Source: Dokdonia pacifica (lineage in GTDB: Bacteria; Bacteroidota; Bacteroidia; Flavobacteriales; Flavobacteriaceae). From it: DNA of 64,000 nucleotides. The DNA is taken from assembly GCF_900188275.1 (NCBI RefSeq), contig NZ_FZNY01000004.1, positions 62,001 through 126,000 of the forward strand. The letters are read 5' to 3'. Positions 14,459 to 24,520 of this stretch are shown piece after piece (position 1 is the stretch's first letter; the number at the start of each line of letters is the position of its first letter). The notes beneath the pieces are model-generated. The model was not told where the DNA came from and did not search any database. It saw only the letters and a program-made list of their open reading frames with translations. The position numbers were made by a program, and so were the translations under genes.

Positions 14459-16690
14459 ATGCAATACACCCATTTTCCTAAATACGTTTTAAGATCCCCA
14501 TTACTCTCTCTCAATTTTTTTCTTGAGCTTACAAAGGATACCATTTTAACTCAAGATGCTCTTAAAAAGATATGTCAAGAAGCACATATCAAAGAAGCAC
14601 TTTTTCTTGCGTCTCCATCATTATATGAAGCTTTTGAAAAATGGCTAGATGGTCAAGCTAGTCCTAGTGATAGTGAGCGTATGACATATTCTATACTTAA
14701 ATACTTAAGTAGGATGTCTTCTAGATGTACCCCCTTTGGATTATTTGCAGGTACTGCTGTCGGGGTTTTTGGAGAAAACACAGAAATTGTCATTAAAAAA
14801 TCTACAGCAAATAGAAGGCATACAAGACTAGATATGAACTATCTCGTCGCATTATCCCAAGATATTGTAAAAGATGAGACTATAAGAAAACAACTTCGTT
14901 TTTACCCCAATACAAGTATTTATAAGGCGGGAGCACAATTGCGTTATGTAGAGTATCACTATGAAAATAGTCGTAGAATGCATCACATTGTAGGAGTACA
15001 ACATTCTGAGTATTTGCAAAAAGTATTAAGTGTAGCAGCCACTGGAGCAACACTAGCTACATTATCAAATTGCTTAGTAGATGATGAAATTACACTTGAA
15101 GTAGCTTCTGGATTTATTGAAGAGTTGGTAGATAGTCAGTTATTGGTAAGTGAACTAGAACCTTCTGTTTCTGGCCCTGAATTTACCGATCAAATTATTC
15201 CAATATTAAAAAATCTTGAAGGAACGAATGCACTTGTAGAAAAACTAGAAGACACGCAATTAAAAATCAAAAAATTAGATGCCAAAATCGGAAATCCATC
15301 TTCAGATTATATGGCTATAAGTACTTCATTAGAAACATTACAAACTGGGTTTGAATTAAAATATTTGTTTCAGACAGATATGTCATTACATCCTCAAAAA
15401 AATGTTTTGAATAAGCAATTAATTTATAAAGTACGTCGTGCTATGCGATTGCTTAATAAAATATCGCAGACCTCAGGAGAAACATTATTATCACAATTTA
15501 GAAAAGCATTTTATGAACGTTATGAAGACAGAGAAGTTGCTTTGTCACAGGCATTAGATGTAGAATTAGGAGTTGGTTTTCTTCAAAACAAAGATTCTGG
15601 AGATGTCAGTGCATTGGTTGATGATATAATACTACCAGGAAGATCATCAAAAATTACTACAAGAGATATAAAATGGAATACAATACATACGATTTTACAT
15701 AAAAAACTATTGAAATGTCTTCGCGAGAATAAACAAATAATAACACTTCAAGATTCTGATTTTGAGCAGTTTGATGAAAATTGGAATGATTTGCCAGATA
15801 CGATTTCAACAATGATAGAAATTGTAACTATTGACGGAGAAGAACAGGTGGTAATGTCTGGCGCTGGAGGCTCTAGCTCGGCTAATTTATTAGGAAGATT
15901 TTGCCACAGTGATTCTGAAATTCATGCCTATGTTAACGAGATGGTAGCTGTAGAAGAGCGTTGTAACTCAGGCAAAATCTTAGCAGAAATAGTACACCTT
16001 CCAGAATCAAGAGTTGGAAATATATTAATGAGACCAGCTTTAAGAGATTATGAAATTCCATATCTAGCAAAATCTGTATTAAACACAGAAGCACAATTAC
16101 CTATTGATGATTTAATGATTTCTGTAAAAAGAGATCGCGTTATTCTACGCTCAAAAAAGTATGATAAAGAAGTAATCCCTCATTTAACAAATGCACACAA
16201 TTATTCTGCAGGAGCATTGCCTATTTATCAATTTCTTGCAAATATGCAAAACCAAAATAAACGAAGCGGAATAGGATTTAATTGGGGGCCTTATGAAGGA
16301 GATTTCCCTTTCTTACCTAGAGTCGTTTACAAAGGCGTAATTCTATCTGCAAAAACATGGAATATTACAAAATCAGATATTGAAGTATTACAGAATACTC
16401 AAAAAGATATGGGTAAGTTTCAGGAACATCTAACACAGTTTATTAATGAAAAACAATTACCCCAATTTGTATTGCTTAAAGAAAGTGATAACGAGTTGTT
16501 AATCAATTTAAAAAATAGCACCCATGTTCAAATGTTGTTGTCTACCGTAAAAAAACGATCACGATTTATACTTAAAGAATTTTTACATAATGAAAAAGGT
16601 ATTGTTTCTGGAGAAAATACTACATATACAAATCAAGTAATTTTATCTTTTTACAATGAAACCCTTTTAAAACAACAACCAAATGCCTAA
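14459..16690 (+). CDS. lanB: Lantibiotic dehydratase, N-terminal (glutamylation) protein
   Basis: The larger half of a split LanB. In class I lanthipeptide pathways this domain uses glutamyl-tRNA to glutamylate Ser/Thr of the precursor. It has 743 residues. The family motif SRCTPFGLFAG is at 88-98 and TRLDMNYL at 122-129, with further family-like blocks to the C terminus. The elimination domain present in one-chain NisB is missing here and encoded by the next gene, as in pinensin-type pathways of Bacteroidota. It is the first gene of an operon: the next gene overlaps it by 8 bp. Confidence 0.92.
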   Translation: MQYTHFPKYVLRSPLLSLNFFLELTKDTILTQDALKKICQEAHIKEALFLASPSLYEAFEKWLDGQASPSDSERMTYSILKYLSRMSSRCTPFGLFAGTAVGVFGENTEIVIKKSTANRRHTRLDMNYLVALSQDIVKDETIRKQLRFYPNTSIYKAGAQLRYVEYHYENSRRMHHIVGVQHSEYLQKVLSVAATGATLATLSNCLVDDEITLEVASGFIEELVDSQLLVSELEPSVSGPEFTDQIIPILKNLEGTNALVEKLEDTQLKIKKLDAKIGNPSSDYMAISTSLETLQTGFELKYLFQTDMSLHPQKNVLNKQLIYKVRRAMRLLNKISQTSGETLLSQFRKAFYERYEDREVALSQALDVELGVGFLQNKDSGDVSALVDDIILPGRSSKITTRDIKWNTIHTILHKKLLKCLRENKQIITLQDSDFEQFDENWNDLPDTISTMIEIVTIDGEEQVVMSGAGGSSSANLLGRFCHSDSEIHAYVNEMVAVEERCNSGKILAEIVHLPESRVGNILMRPALRDYEIPYLAKSVLNTEAQLPIDDLMISVKRDRVILRSKKYDKEVIPHLTNAHNYSAGALPIYQFLANMQNQNKRSGIGFNWGPYEGDFPFLPRVVYKGVILSAKTWNITKSDIEVLQNTQKDMGKFQEHLTQFINEKQLPQFVLLKESDNELLINLKNSTHVQMLLSTVKKRSRFILKEFLHNEKGIVSGENTTYTNQVILSFYNETLLKQQPNA

Positions 16691-17570
16691 TACACAACGT
16701 ACATTTATACCAGGAGATTCGTGGGTGTATTATAAAATATACACAGGTACCAAAACATCTGATATTGTTCTTACAGAAGCGATCAAACCTATAGCCGAAG
16801 CCCTTTATAAAAAAGGACATATAGATCAATGGTTTTTTATACGATATGCAGACCCGAAGCATCATATTAGAGTTCGTTTTCATTACAAAGATGAAGATGC
16901 AATAGGCATTATTATGAAAACGGTGTATAAACAATTACACGCTTTCGCGAAAGCAGATTTAATATGGAAAATACAGGTAGATACTTACAATCGAGAGATT
17001 GAACGATATGGAGAAAAACATATCGAAACCGCCGAACAATTGTTTTCATATGAAAGTGATATGATTGTTAATTTTTTAGATTTGGTAGATGGTGAAGAAG
17101 GGGAAGAGTTGCGATGGCTTTTTGCAATTAGAGCCTTAGATAACATGTTGGGTGATTTTGATTACTCTGAAGATCAGAAACTTGCATTTATGGAGCGATT
17201 AAAAACTGGTTTTGGAAGAGAATTTGGAATGAATAAGTTTTTGAAGAAACAATTAGATGATAAATTTCGTTCAAAACGAGAAAAAATAACTTTCTTTATA
17301 GATTTTAAAGCAGAAGATCGTCCTGAGTATGAGCCTCTTTTAGAATTATTAGCCTACAAGAGTGAGCAAAGTAAACCTACGATTGATGCGCTTAAAAAAT
17401 CGGCTAGTGATGATGAAATAGATAACTATTTAGGAAGTTATGCTCATATGCTTATGAATAGAATGTTTAGATCAAAAAATAGATTACATGAAATGGTTGT
17501 ATATGATCTTTTATATAGACATTATAAAGTAGCTTGGGGAATTAGAACATTTAAGAACAAAAAGAAATAA
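16683..17570 (+). CDS. Lantibiotic dehydratase, C-terminal elimination protein (thiopeptide-type bacteriocin biosynthesis)
   Basis: A 295-residue protein of the SpaB C-terminal / thiopeptide-type family, which eliminates glutamate to leave dehydroalanine or dehydrobutyrine. The signatures are DSWVYYKIYTG at 12-22 and WFFIRYADPKHHIRVRFHY at 50-68. It overlaps the end of the preceding gene by 8 bp, which suggests translational coupling of the two halves. The window-wide palindrome lies inside the gene at 16941-16954 and encodes AFAKA. Confidence 0.9.
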   Translation: MPNTQRTFIPGDSWVYYKIYTGTKTSDIVLTEAIKPIAEALYKKGHIDQWFFIRYADPKHHIRVRFHYKDEDAIGIIMKTVYKQLHAFAKADLIWKIQVDTYNREIERYGEKHIETAEQLFSYESDMIVNFLDLVDGEEGEELRWLFAIRALDNMLGDFDYSEDQKLAFMERLKTGFGREFGMNKFLKKQLDDKFRSKREKITFFIDFKAEDRPEYEPLLELLAYKSEQSKPTIDALKKSASDDEIDNYLGSYAHMLMNRMFRSKNRLHEMVVYDLLYRHYKVAWGIRTFKNKKK

Positions 17571-17597
17571 TAGTAGTAAAAAAATAGTCATATCATT

Positions 17598-19790
17598 TTG
17601 AAGAAGTTTCCTTTTTATAAACAAGCAGATAGTAAAGATTGCGGGCCTACGTGCCTCAAAATGATTGCTAAATACTATAAGAAGCCTATTCCTATTCAAT
17701 TATTAAGGAGTCTTAGTGAAACTACTCGATCTGGAAGTAGTCTTTTAGGAATTAGTAATGCCGCCGAAAAACTTGGCTTTAGAACATTAGGTGTAAAAAT
17801 AACACTTGAACAACTTAAAGAAGAGGTTCCATTACCGTGTATCCTTCACTGGAATAAGAATCATTATGTAGTACTCTATAAGATTTCAAGAGGAGTGTAT
17901 CATATCTCCGATCCAGCACATGGAATCCTAAAATATACGAAAGAAGAACTCCTTAAATTCTGGATAGGTAATAATGCTACAGATGCCACTGCCGAAGGAA
18001 TTGCATTATTGTTAGAAACAACACCTAAGTTTTACGAAGAAAATTTTGATGAAGAGAAAAAGAATTTTGGCTTCTCTTTTATCTTTAAATATGTATTCAG
18101 ATATAGGAAGTTTATTGTTCAATTGGTTATTGGACTTCTAGCTGGAAGTTTACTACAAGTTGTTTTTCCATTTTTGACACAAAGTGTAGTCGATGTTGGT
18201 ATTAAAACAAGAGATATTAATTTTATCTATTTAATACTGATTGCTCAAGTTGCCTTATTTCTGGGAAGAACCGGAGTTGAGGTAATTAGAAGCTGGATTT
18301 TACTGCATTTAAGTACGCGTATCAATATCTCTTTAATTTCTGACTTCTTCATAAAACTGATGAATCTGCCTATATCATTTTTTGATGTACGTATGACAGG
18401 TGATATTTTACAGCGTATTAATGATCATAGGCGTATAGAACGTATTTTGACAACATCATCGCTTAATGTATTATTCTCGATGGTAAATCTTGTAGTATTT
18501 GGTTTTGTACTAGCCTATTATAGTTTTCAAATCTTTGGAATATTCTTGTTAGGAAGTGTACTTTACTTTTTCTGGATTGTTATTTTCCTTAAAAAGAGAG
18601 CCGATCTTGATTATAAACGTTTCTCTCAAGTGAGTCAAGAACAAAGTAAAGTGATTGAGCTTATTAATGGAATGCAGGAAATCAAACTACACAATGCAGA
18701 AAAACAAAAAAGATGGTCTTGGGAGTTTATGCAAGCACGTCTTTTTAAAATTTCAATAGAAAGCCTTGCCTTAGAGCAATATCAAAGTGTAGGATCTGGG
18801 TTTATTAATGAACTTAAAAATATTTTAATTACCATCTTATCCGCAACACTGGTGATTAATGGAGATCTCTTACTAGGGGAAATGTTTGCAGTTACCTATA
18901 TCGTTGGACAATTAAATTCTCCTATTTCACAATTAATAAGCTTTATTAGAGAGTTGCAAGATGCTCGTATTTCATTAGATCGTCTTGGAGAAATACATAA
19001 TAAAGAAGATGAAGAAGGAAGAGAAGAAACAAAAATAACAGATATTCCTGATAATGCAGATTTTGATGTTAAAGACATTTCATTTAGATATATAGGGTCT
19101 GATGTTAAGGTGATTGATGGGTTGAGTTTGCATATTCCTGCAAATAAAGTAACAGCAATTGTGGGAGTGAGTGGTAGTGGTAAAACAACACTCATGAAAG
19201 TCTTACTCAAATTTTATGAGCCTAATGAAGGACAAATAAAAATTGGAAGTGCCGACTTGCAGAATATTTCACAATACTCATGGAGAGCGTCTTGTGGTGT
19301 GGTTATGCAAGAAGGATATGTATTTAATGATACAATTGCTAATAATATTGCTGTAGGAGATGATCATGTAAATAAGAAAAAATTAGCTCATGCTGTAGAT
19401 GTTGCAAATATTAAAGAATTTATAGAGTCATTACCGCTATCCTACAATACAAAAATTGGGATGGAAGGCGTTGGGTTAAGTACCGGCCAAAAACAACGTC
19501 TTTTTATTGCTAGAGCGGTATACAAAGACCCTAATTTCTTATTCTTTGATGAGGCTACCAGTGCATTAGATGCAAATAATGAAAAAGTAATCATGGAGAA
19601 GTTGGATGAGTTCTTTAAAAACAGAACAGCGGTAGTAATAGCCCACCGATTAAGTACTGTGAAAAATGCAGATCAAATCGTTGTGTTAGATCAAGGTAAA
19701 ATCGTAGAAGTTGGAAATCATAAAACACTTACTCGTGAAAAAGGGTATTATTATAACCTAGTAAAAAATCAGTTAGAATTAGGATCGTAA
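17598..19790 (+). CDS. C39-peptidase ABC exporter (LanT-type)
   Basis: An inner-membrane transporter expected to cut double-glycine leaders and export the cores. It has 730 residues and starts with TTG (no ATG is available before the catalytic Cys). The C39 peptidase domain (1-130) has Cys15 (KDCGPTCL), His89 (NHYVVLY) and Asp105 (SDPAHG). A six-helix membrane domain spans about 155-450. The nucleotide-binding domain has Walker A GVSGSGKTT (about 522), signature LSTGQKQR (about 626), Walker B FLFFDEATSALD (about 648) and the H-loop AHRLSTV. All residues look intact. A C39 exporter with class I LanB/LanC differs from nisin-type systems, which use a separate LanP protease. Confidence 0.93.
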   Translation: MKKFPFYKQADSKDCGPTCLKMIAKYYKKPIPIQLLRSLSETTRSGSSLLGISNAAEKLGFRTLGVKITLEQLKEEVPLPCILHWNKNHYVVLYKISRGVYHISDPAHGILKYTKEELLKFWIGNNATDATAEGIALLLETTPKFYEENFDEEKKNFGFSFIFKYVFRYRKFIVQLVIGLLAGSLLQVVFPFLTQSVVDVGIKTRDINFIYLILIAQVALFLGRTGVEVIRSWILLHLSTRINISLISDFFIKLMNLPISFFDVRMTGDILQRINDHRRIERILTTSSLNVLFSMVNLVVFGFVLAYYSFQIFGIFLLGSVLYFFWIVIFLKKRADLDYKRFSQVSQEQSKVIELINGMQEIKLHNAEKQKRWSWEFMQARLFKISIESLALEQYQSVGSGFINELKNILITILSATLVINGDLLLGEMFAVTYIVGQLNSPISQLISFIRELQDARISLDRLGEIHNKEDEEGREETKITDIPDNADFDVKDISFRYIGSDVKVIDGLSLHIPANKVTAIVGVSGSGKTTLMKVLLKFYEPNEGQIKIGSADLQNISQYSWRASCGVVMQEGYVFNDTIANNIAVGDDHVNKKKLAHAVDVANIKEFIESLPLSYNTKIGMEGVGLSTGQKQRLFIARAVYKDPNFLFFDEATSALDANNEKVIMEKLDEFFKNRTAVVIAHRLSTVKNADQIVVLDQGKIVEVGNHKTLTREKGYYYNLVKNQLELGS

Positions 19791-19803
19791 AAAAGAAAAA
19801 GGA

Positions 19804-21096
19804 ATGCCAGATCAAATAGATGACATAGAGTTACGTAGTGAAGAGGTTCAAGAAATCTTAACACAAGCCCCCAACTGGATGATACGATGGGGGAGTGCGC
19901 TATTTTTAGGATTAATAATTTTGTTGCTTGCTATTTCTTGGTTTTTGGAATATCCAGATATTATTCCTTCGCAAGCTATTATCACAACGCAAGTACCACC
20001 TCAAAAAGAACGTGCAAAAAATACAGGAAGGTTCTCTGCTATTTTAGTAGATGATAATCAAGAAGTCGTAAAGGATCAACCTCTTGCTATTATAGAAAAT
20101 ACAGCAAATTACCAAGATATATACACACTTAAAGCTGCGTTAGATACCATATCATTACAAGGTGAATCTTTCTATTTTCCATATACAGATATTCCAGAGC
20201 TTTCTTTAGGGAATATAGAGACTAATTATGCGCTTTTTGTAAATAGCTATGTGTTATATGAATTAAATAGAGAATTTCAACCTTTTTCTAATCGAGCAAT
20301 CGCAAACCGAACTTCCATTTCTCAGACTCGTAATCGCTTAGAAAACATGAAGGCTCAACGAGAAATTAATAAAGAAGAAATGCGATTGGCTAAAATAGAT
20401 TTAGATCGTGATCAAAAATTTCTCGATAATGGAGTTATTGCTCCTTCAGAATTTGAAAGAACAAGAATAGGATTTTTGCAAGCCGAGCGTAATTTTAAAA
20501 GTATAGATGCTCAGATTTCCCAGTTAGTTGAAGGTGTGAGTGTCGCGCAAAGTACAGCCAAAGGAACAGAGATTGATGGTGCTCGAGAAGAGAGAACACT
20601 ATTGAATGGTGTAATTCAGTCTCTTAACGTGCTGAAAGCAAGCATTAAAGATTGGGAACTTAATTTTGCATTAACTTCTAAGCTAGATGGTAAAGTCTCT
20701 TTCTTAAACTTTTGGAGTGAAAATCAAACGGTAAATGCCGGAGATGTAGTTTTTACGATCATTCCTAAAGATGGTTCAGAATATGTTGCAAAATTAAAGA
20801 CACCTGCACAAAACTCAGGAAAAATAAAACTAGGGCAAGAGGTCATTATAAGACTTGAAAATTACCCTGATACCGAGTTTGGAACTCTTGATGGTAAAAT
20901 AGAAAAGATATCTGTGATTGCAGATGAGGATGGGATGTATGCTATAGATGTATCTCTTCCTGATACATTAATTACCACATTTGATAAAGAAATAGATTTT
21001 CAACAAGAAATGAGAGGTACGGGAGATATCGTTACAGAAGATTTGAGGCTTATTGAGCGTTTCTTCTATCAGTTACGAAATGTGTTTAAACGCTAG
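19804..21096 (+). CDS. HlyD-family secretion adaptor
   Basis: A 430-residue periplasmic adaptor linking the C39 exporter to an outer-membrane channel. A membrane helix (about 33-53) follows a short cytoplasmic tail. The lipoyl-like/beta-barrel halves flank a long alpha-helical hairpin (about 155-270, with NRLENMKAQREINKEEMRLA). It starts 13 nt after the transporter gene. No TolC-like outer-membrane protein is encoded in the window, so a channel from elsewhere must be used. It is the last gene of the lanB operon. Confidence 0.88.
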   Translation: MPDQIDDIELRSEEVQEILTQAPNWMIRWGSALFLGLIILLLAISWFLEYPDIIPSQAIITTQVPPQKERAKNTGRFSAILVDDNQEVVKDQPLAIIENTANYQDIYTLKAALDTISLQGESFYFPYTDIPELSLGNIETNYALFVNSYVLYELNREFQPFSNRAIANRTSISQTRNRLENMKAQREINKEEMRLAKIDLDRDQKFLDNGVIAPSEFERTRIGFLQAERNFKSIDAQISQLVEGVSVAQSTAKGTEIDGAREERTLLNGVIQSLNVLKASIKDWELNFALTSKLDGKVSFLNFWSENQTVNAGDVVFTIIPKDGSEYVAKLKTPAQNSGKIKLGQEVIIRLENYPDTEFGTLDGKIEKISVIADEDGMYAIDVSLPDTLITTFDKEIDFQQEMRGTGDIVTEDLRLIERFFYQLRNVFKR

Positions 21097-21101
21097 TTTT
21101 G

Positions 21102-21172
21102 AGTATATGCTTTAATGCTTTACCCTTACTGTAATTGTGAATCTCACAAGTTTGCTTTCGCGAAAGCACATA
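21102..21172 (+). repeat. REP-like element, copy R3 (short form)
   Basis: It matches the ends of R1 (TATGCTTTAATGCTTTAC and TTTGCTTTCGCGAAAGC at 21154-21167) but lacks the inner CCTGCC...GGCAGG palindrome. It lies between convergent genes. Confidence 0.6.
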
Positions 21173-21222
21173 AAGTATGATTACTTTGAATAATAAATCT
21201 TTATGAACGGGTAATCTATTTT

Positions 21223-22626
21223 CTATCCAATAAGCATTCCTGCGATAGTGGCAGTAAGAAGTGCAGCAACAGTTCCTCCTATAAGTGCTTTAACACCAAA
21301 TTTTGCTAGGGTTGGTCTTTGGCTAGGTGCCAATACTCCAATACCACCAATTTGAATTCCTATAGAGGCAAAATTTGCAAAACCACAAAGCGCATATGTT
21401 GCAATCACAATAGAACGATAATTAGTGATAGCTCCACTAGCTTTTAAAGTACTTAACGAGCCATAGGCATAAAACTCATTAAGAATTGTTTTCTCTCCCA
21501 AAAGCTGTCCAACAGTAGTAATATCTTCTGCGGGGACACCAATTAACCATGCAATAGGCGCAAAAACATTTCCTAAAATAAATTCCATAGATAGGTCTGT
21601 ATAACGCCCATCGGTTGCGCTAGCAATGACCCCATTTAATCCAGTTATGTCACCTAGTAAATCCCCAAGCATCCAGTTAAGAACCCCCATTAAAGCAGTA
21701 AAAACTAGAAGCATGGCACCTACATTTACAGCAAGCTTTAAACCATCGGTGGTTCCTCTGGAAATAGCATCTAATATGTTTGTACCTACTTTTTCTCTAG
21801 AAATATCTAGCTTTCTGTTGACTTCTTCTGTTTCAGGATATAATATTTTTGCAATGATTATTGCAGCTGGGGCAGACATGATAGATGCAGTAAGTAAGTG
21901 TTTTGCAAAAATGGCTTGCTCGGCAATACTATCACCTCCTAAAAAAGCAATAAAAGCAGCTAGTACACCACCAGCAATAGTTGCCATTCCGCCTACCATA
22001 AGGCATAACATTTCAGATTTAGACATTTTATCTAAATATGGTTTTACAACTAGAGGCGCTTCTGTTTGACCAATAAAAACATTTGCAGCAGCAGCAAGAC
22101 TCTCAGCTCCAGAAAGACGCATTGTTTTGCTCATCACCCAAGCAAGTGCTTTTACAATAACCTGTAAAATACCTAAGTAATATAATAATGAGGTGAATGC
22201 AGAAAAGAATACAATGGTAGGTAATACTTTAAAGGCAAAGATATATCCCATGCTAGCAGAGGGATCAACTAATTTTCCAAATACAAATAAGGCTCCTTCT
22301 TCAGCAATATTTAAAAAATCTACCACCTTGCGTGATATCCAATCAAAACCAGTAGCAACAAAATCTACTTTTAAAACTAAAACTGCAAATAGTAATTGTA
22401 AGCCAAGTCCAGTAAGAACCAAACGCCAATTAATCTTTGAACGATTACTACTCAATAAATAACAGATTCCTATTAAAAAGAGCATCCCTAAGAGACCACG
22501 TCCTACACTTGTAAAAGATAATCCAATCCCTAAATCAGGATCTAATGCAATGCTTTCTTGATTATTTTGCGCAAAGCTTAAAAGAGGCATAAGTAGCCCA
22601 ATGATTGTTAGTAATTGTTTGCGCAT
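21223..22626 (-). CDS. nupC: Concentrative nucleoside transporter (NupC/CNT family)
   Basis: A polytopic inner-membrane symporter for nucleosides, driven by Na+ or H+. It has 467 residues. The N-terminal signal-like helix (to about 19) is followed by the CNT core, with GGMATIAGGVLAAFIAF near the middle and CGFANFASIGIQIGG near the C terminus, the family hallmark region. It lies 17 nt downstream of the bifunctional nuclease gene on the same strand, so the two are probably one transcript. Confidence 0.9.
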   Translation of the reverse strand: MRKQLLTIIGLLMPLLSFAQNNQESIALDPDLGIGLSFTSVGRGLLGMLFLIGICYLLSSNRSKINWRLVLTGLGLQLLFAVLVLKVDFVATGFDWISRKVVDFLNIAEEGALFVFGKLVDPSASMGYIFAFKVLPTIVFFSAFTSLLYYLGILQVIVKALAWVMSKTMRLSGAESLAAAANVFIGQTEAPLVVKPYLDKMSKSEMLCLMVGGMATIAGGVLAAFIAFLGGDSIAEQAIFAKHLLTASIMSAPAAIIIAKILYPETEEVNRKLDISREKVGTNILDAISRGTTDGLKLAVNVGAMLLVFTALMGVLNWMLGDLLGDITGLNGVIASATDGRYTDLSMEFILGNVFAPIAWLIGVPAEDITTVGQLLGEKTILNEFYAYGSLSTLKASGAITNYRSIVIATYALCGFANFASIGIQIGGIGVLAPSQRPTLAKFGVKALIGGTVAALLTATIAGMLIG

Positions 22627-22643
22627 ATAATTGGTTGGTTAGG

Positions 22644-23264
22644 TTAGTTACGTTTAGAAATTTCATCTCTTATTTTGGCAGCTAGCTCATAATCTTCATT
22701 AGTTACTGCTTGTTCAAGTTGTATATTCAACTCTTTAAGAGACATTCTTTGATAATCGTTTTCACTAGAGAGTAGTTCTTCTTCTTCCTCAAGAATAATC
22801 TCGTCCATTAAGACTTCATCTTCATCGGTAAATTCTTCAGGATTTGTATTTCCTTTTAAATAAATACCTGCTTTATCTAAAATGTTTTTATAGGTAAATA
22901 TAGGAGCTTGAAAACGAAGCGCTAGCGAAATAGCATCACTAGTACGTGCATCTATAATCTCTTCTATTTTATCTCGCTCGCATATAATACTAGAGTAAAA
23001 AACGCCATCTACAAGTTTATGAATAATAACTTGCTTAATTACAATGTCAAAACGATCTGCAAAATTCTTAAAAAGATCATGTGTAAGCGGACGTGGCGGG
23101 CGTATTTCTTTTTCTAAAGCAATTGCAATAGACTGTGCTTCAAAAGCGCCTATTACAATTGGTAATTTACGATCGCCATCTACTTCGCTCAAGATAAGGG
23201 CGTAAGCGCCATTTTGTGTTTGGCTATAGGAAATCCCTTTTATGTTTAAACGTACTAAACTCAT
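22644..23264 (-). CDS. Bifunctional nuclease family protein with UVR domain
   Basis: A 206-residue protein. Residues 1-140 form the DUF151/bifunctional nuclease domain (LPIVIGAFEAQSIAIALE; later ARTSDAISLALRFQAPIF). Residues 172-206 form a UvrB/UvrC-type motif (LNIQLEQAVTNEDYELAAKI). The C-terminal UVR extension is usual in Bacteroidota members. A nuclease role is assigned by family only. It is upstream of nupC in a likely two-gene operon. Confidence 0.88.
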   Translation of the reverse strand: MSLVRLNIKGISYSQTQNGAYALILSEVDGDRKLPIVIGAFEAQSIAIALEKEIRPPRPLTHDLFKNFADRFDIVIKQVIIHKLVDGVFYSSIICERDKIEEIIDARTSDAISLALRFQAPIFTYKNILDKAGIYLKGNTNPEEFTDEDEVLMDEIILEEEEELLSSENDYQRMSLKELNIQLEQAVTNEDYELAAKIRDEISKRN

Positions 23265-23386
23265 AGTTGGTAAAAGTAATAAAAGTTAATTGAGTTTTGA
23301 AGTATATATAGCTATGAGTTTATAGTTTTTACTTGGAAAACATCATTTTGCATAAAATCACTATAGGTGAGTAAGCTTATTTTTAA

Positions 23387-23427
23387 CTAAAAATAGGCGA
23401 GAATCGTACAATCCTCACCTATTTTTT
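23387..23427 (-). terminator. Terminator of the etf genes
   Basis: On the minus strand AATAGGTGAG pairs with CTCGCCTATT and a T-rich tail follows, 20 nt after the etfA stop codon. Confidence 0.7.
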
Positions 23428-23446
23428 ATGTGTAATTATAATGATA

Positions 23447-24415
23447 TTAACTATTTGCAGCTTTAAATGCTTTTAGTTTTTCATTAAGTTCTGGTACAAC
23501 TTCAAATGCATCACCTACAATACCGTAATCTGCCGCTTTAAAGAAAGGAGCTTCAGGATCACTGTTAATGACTACTTTTACTTTTGAAGAGTTAATTCCA
23601 GCTAAATGCTGGATGGCTCCAGAAATTCCAATAGCAATATATAAATTTGACGCTACAGGTTTTCCAGTTTGCCCTACGTGTTCTCCATGAGGTCTCCATC
23701 CGAGGTCAGATACTGGTTTAGAGCACGCTGTAGCGGCACCAAGTATATCTGCCATCTCTTCTATCATTCCCCAATTTTCAGGGCCTTTAAGACCACGACC
23801 TGCAGAAACTACGATTTCAGCATCTGCAATAGATACTTTATCTGAAGCCTTATCTACAGACTGTACTTTTACACCAAAATCTGCATCATCAAAACTAGGT
23901 GTAAAATCTTCTGCCGCAGCGGCACCACTATTTTCTTTAAGACCGTATGCGTTTTTACCAAGTCCTACAATTTTTGTAGCAGTAGAAATTTCTGTTTGAT
24001 TAAATGCTTTATTAGTAAAAGCAGTACGCTTTACTTTAAAGGGTGCAGCACTTTCTGGAAGTGCAACAACATTAGAAGCATATCCTGCTTCTAATTGAGT
24101 AGCAAGTAAAGGAGCTACATATTTTGCATCGGCTGTTTGGCTTACAACAATAACTTCAGAAGCTTCTGCTTTTGCGGCTTGCGCAATCGCTTTTGCATAA
24201 GCAGCAGCATTAAATGCATCTAGATTTGAATCGTTTACATTTAATACCTTATCTACTCCATAAGTTCCTAAAGCTCCAGCATCTCCACCATTAATAGAAA
24301 TTGCTGTAACTGTAGTTCCCATCATATCTGCAATACCTTTTGCATAACTAGCTACTTCAAAAGCTGTTTTCTTAAAAGTACCGTTTTCTGATTCTGTATA
24401 TACTAAAACTGACAT
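23447..24415 (-). CDS. etfA: Electron transfer flavoprotein, alpha subunit
   Basis: A 322-residue subunit of the FAD-containing heterodimer that collects electrons from acyl-CoA and related dehydrogenases and passes them to ETF:quinone oxidoreductase. The C-terminal FAD domain is clear: [13 protein letters not shown], then [22 protein letters not shown] (in two parts, [11 protein letters not shown] and [11 protein letters not shown]) and [14 protein letters not shown]. It is 105 nt downstream of etfB on the same strand, with a copy of the window palindrome in the gap. Confidence 0.95.
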   Translation of the reverse strand: MSVLVYTESENGTFKKTAFEVASYAKGIADMMGTTVTAISINGGDAGALGTYGVDKVLNVNDSNLDAFNAAAYAKAIAQAAKAEASEVIVVSQTADAKYVAPLLATQLEAGYASNVVALPESAAPFKVKRTAFTNKAFNQTEISTATKIVGLGKNAYGLKENSGAAAAEDFTPSFDDADFGVKVQSVDKASDKVSIADAEIVVSAGRGLKGPENWGMIEEMADILGAATACSKPVSDLGWRPHGEHVGQTGKPVASNLYIAIGISGAIQHLAGINSSKVKVVINSDPEAPFFKAADYGIVGDAFEVVPELNEKLKAFKAANS

Positions 24416-24483
24416 AATTTGTGACGTTTAAGTGGTTGCTTCTTTATATTAAATAACAACCTATATTTTATTTTTTTGTTGAG

Positions 24484-24503
24484 TACGCTTTCGCGAAAGC
24501 GTA
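24484..24503. repeat. Palindrome TACGCTTTCGCGAAAGCGTA
   Basis: The full 20-bp form lies between etfB and etfA, inside their likely common transcript. In RNA it would form a hairpin without a T-run. Confidence 0.8.
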
Positions 24504-24520
24504 TATCTAATCGAAATTAG

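Noticed and set aside
24484-24503. Palindrome as rho-independent terminator between etfB and etfA
   Set aside because: No T-run follows on the minus strand, and the same palindrome occurs inside coding regions.
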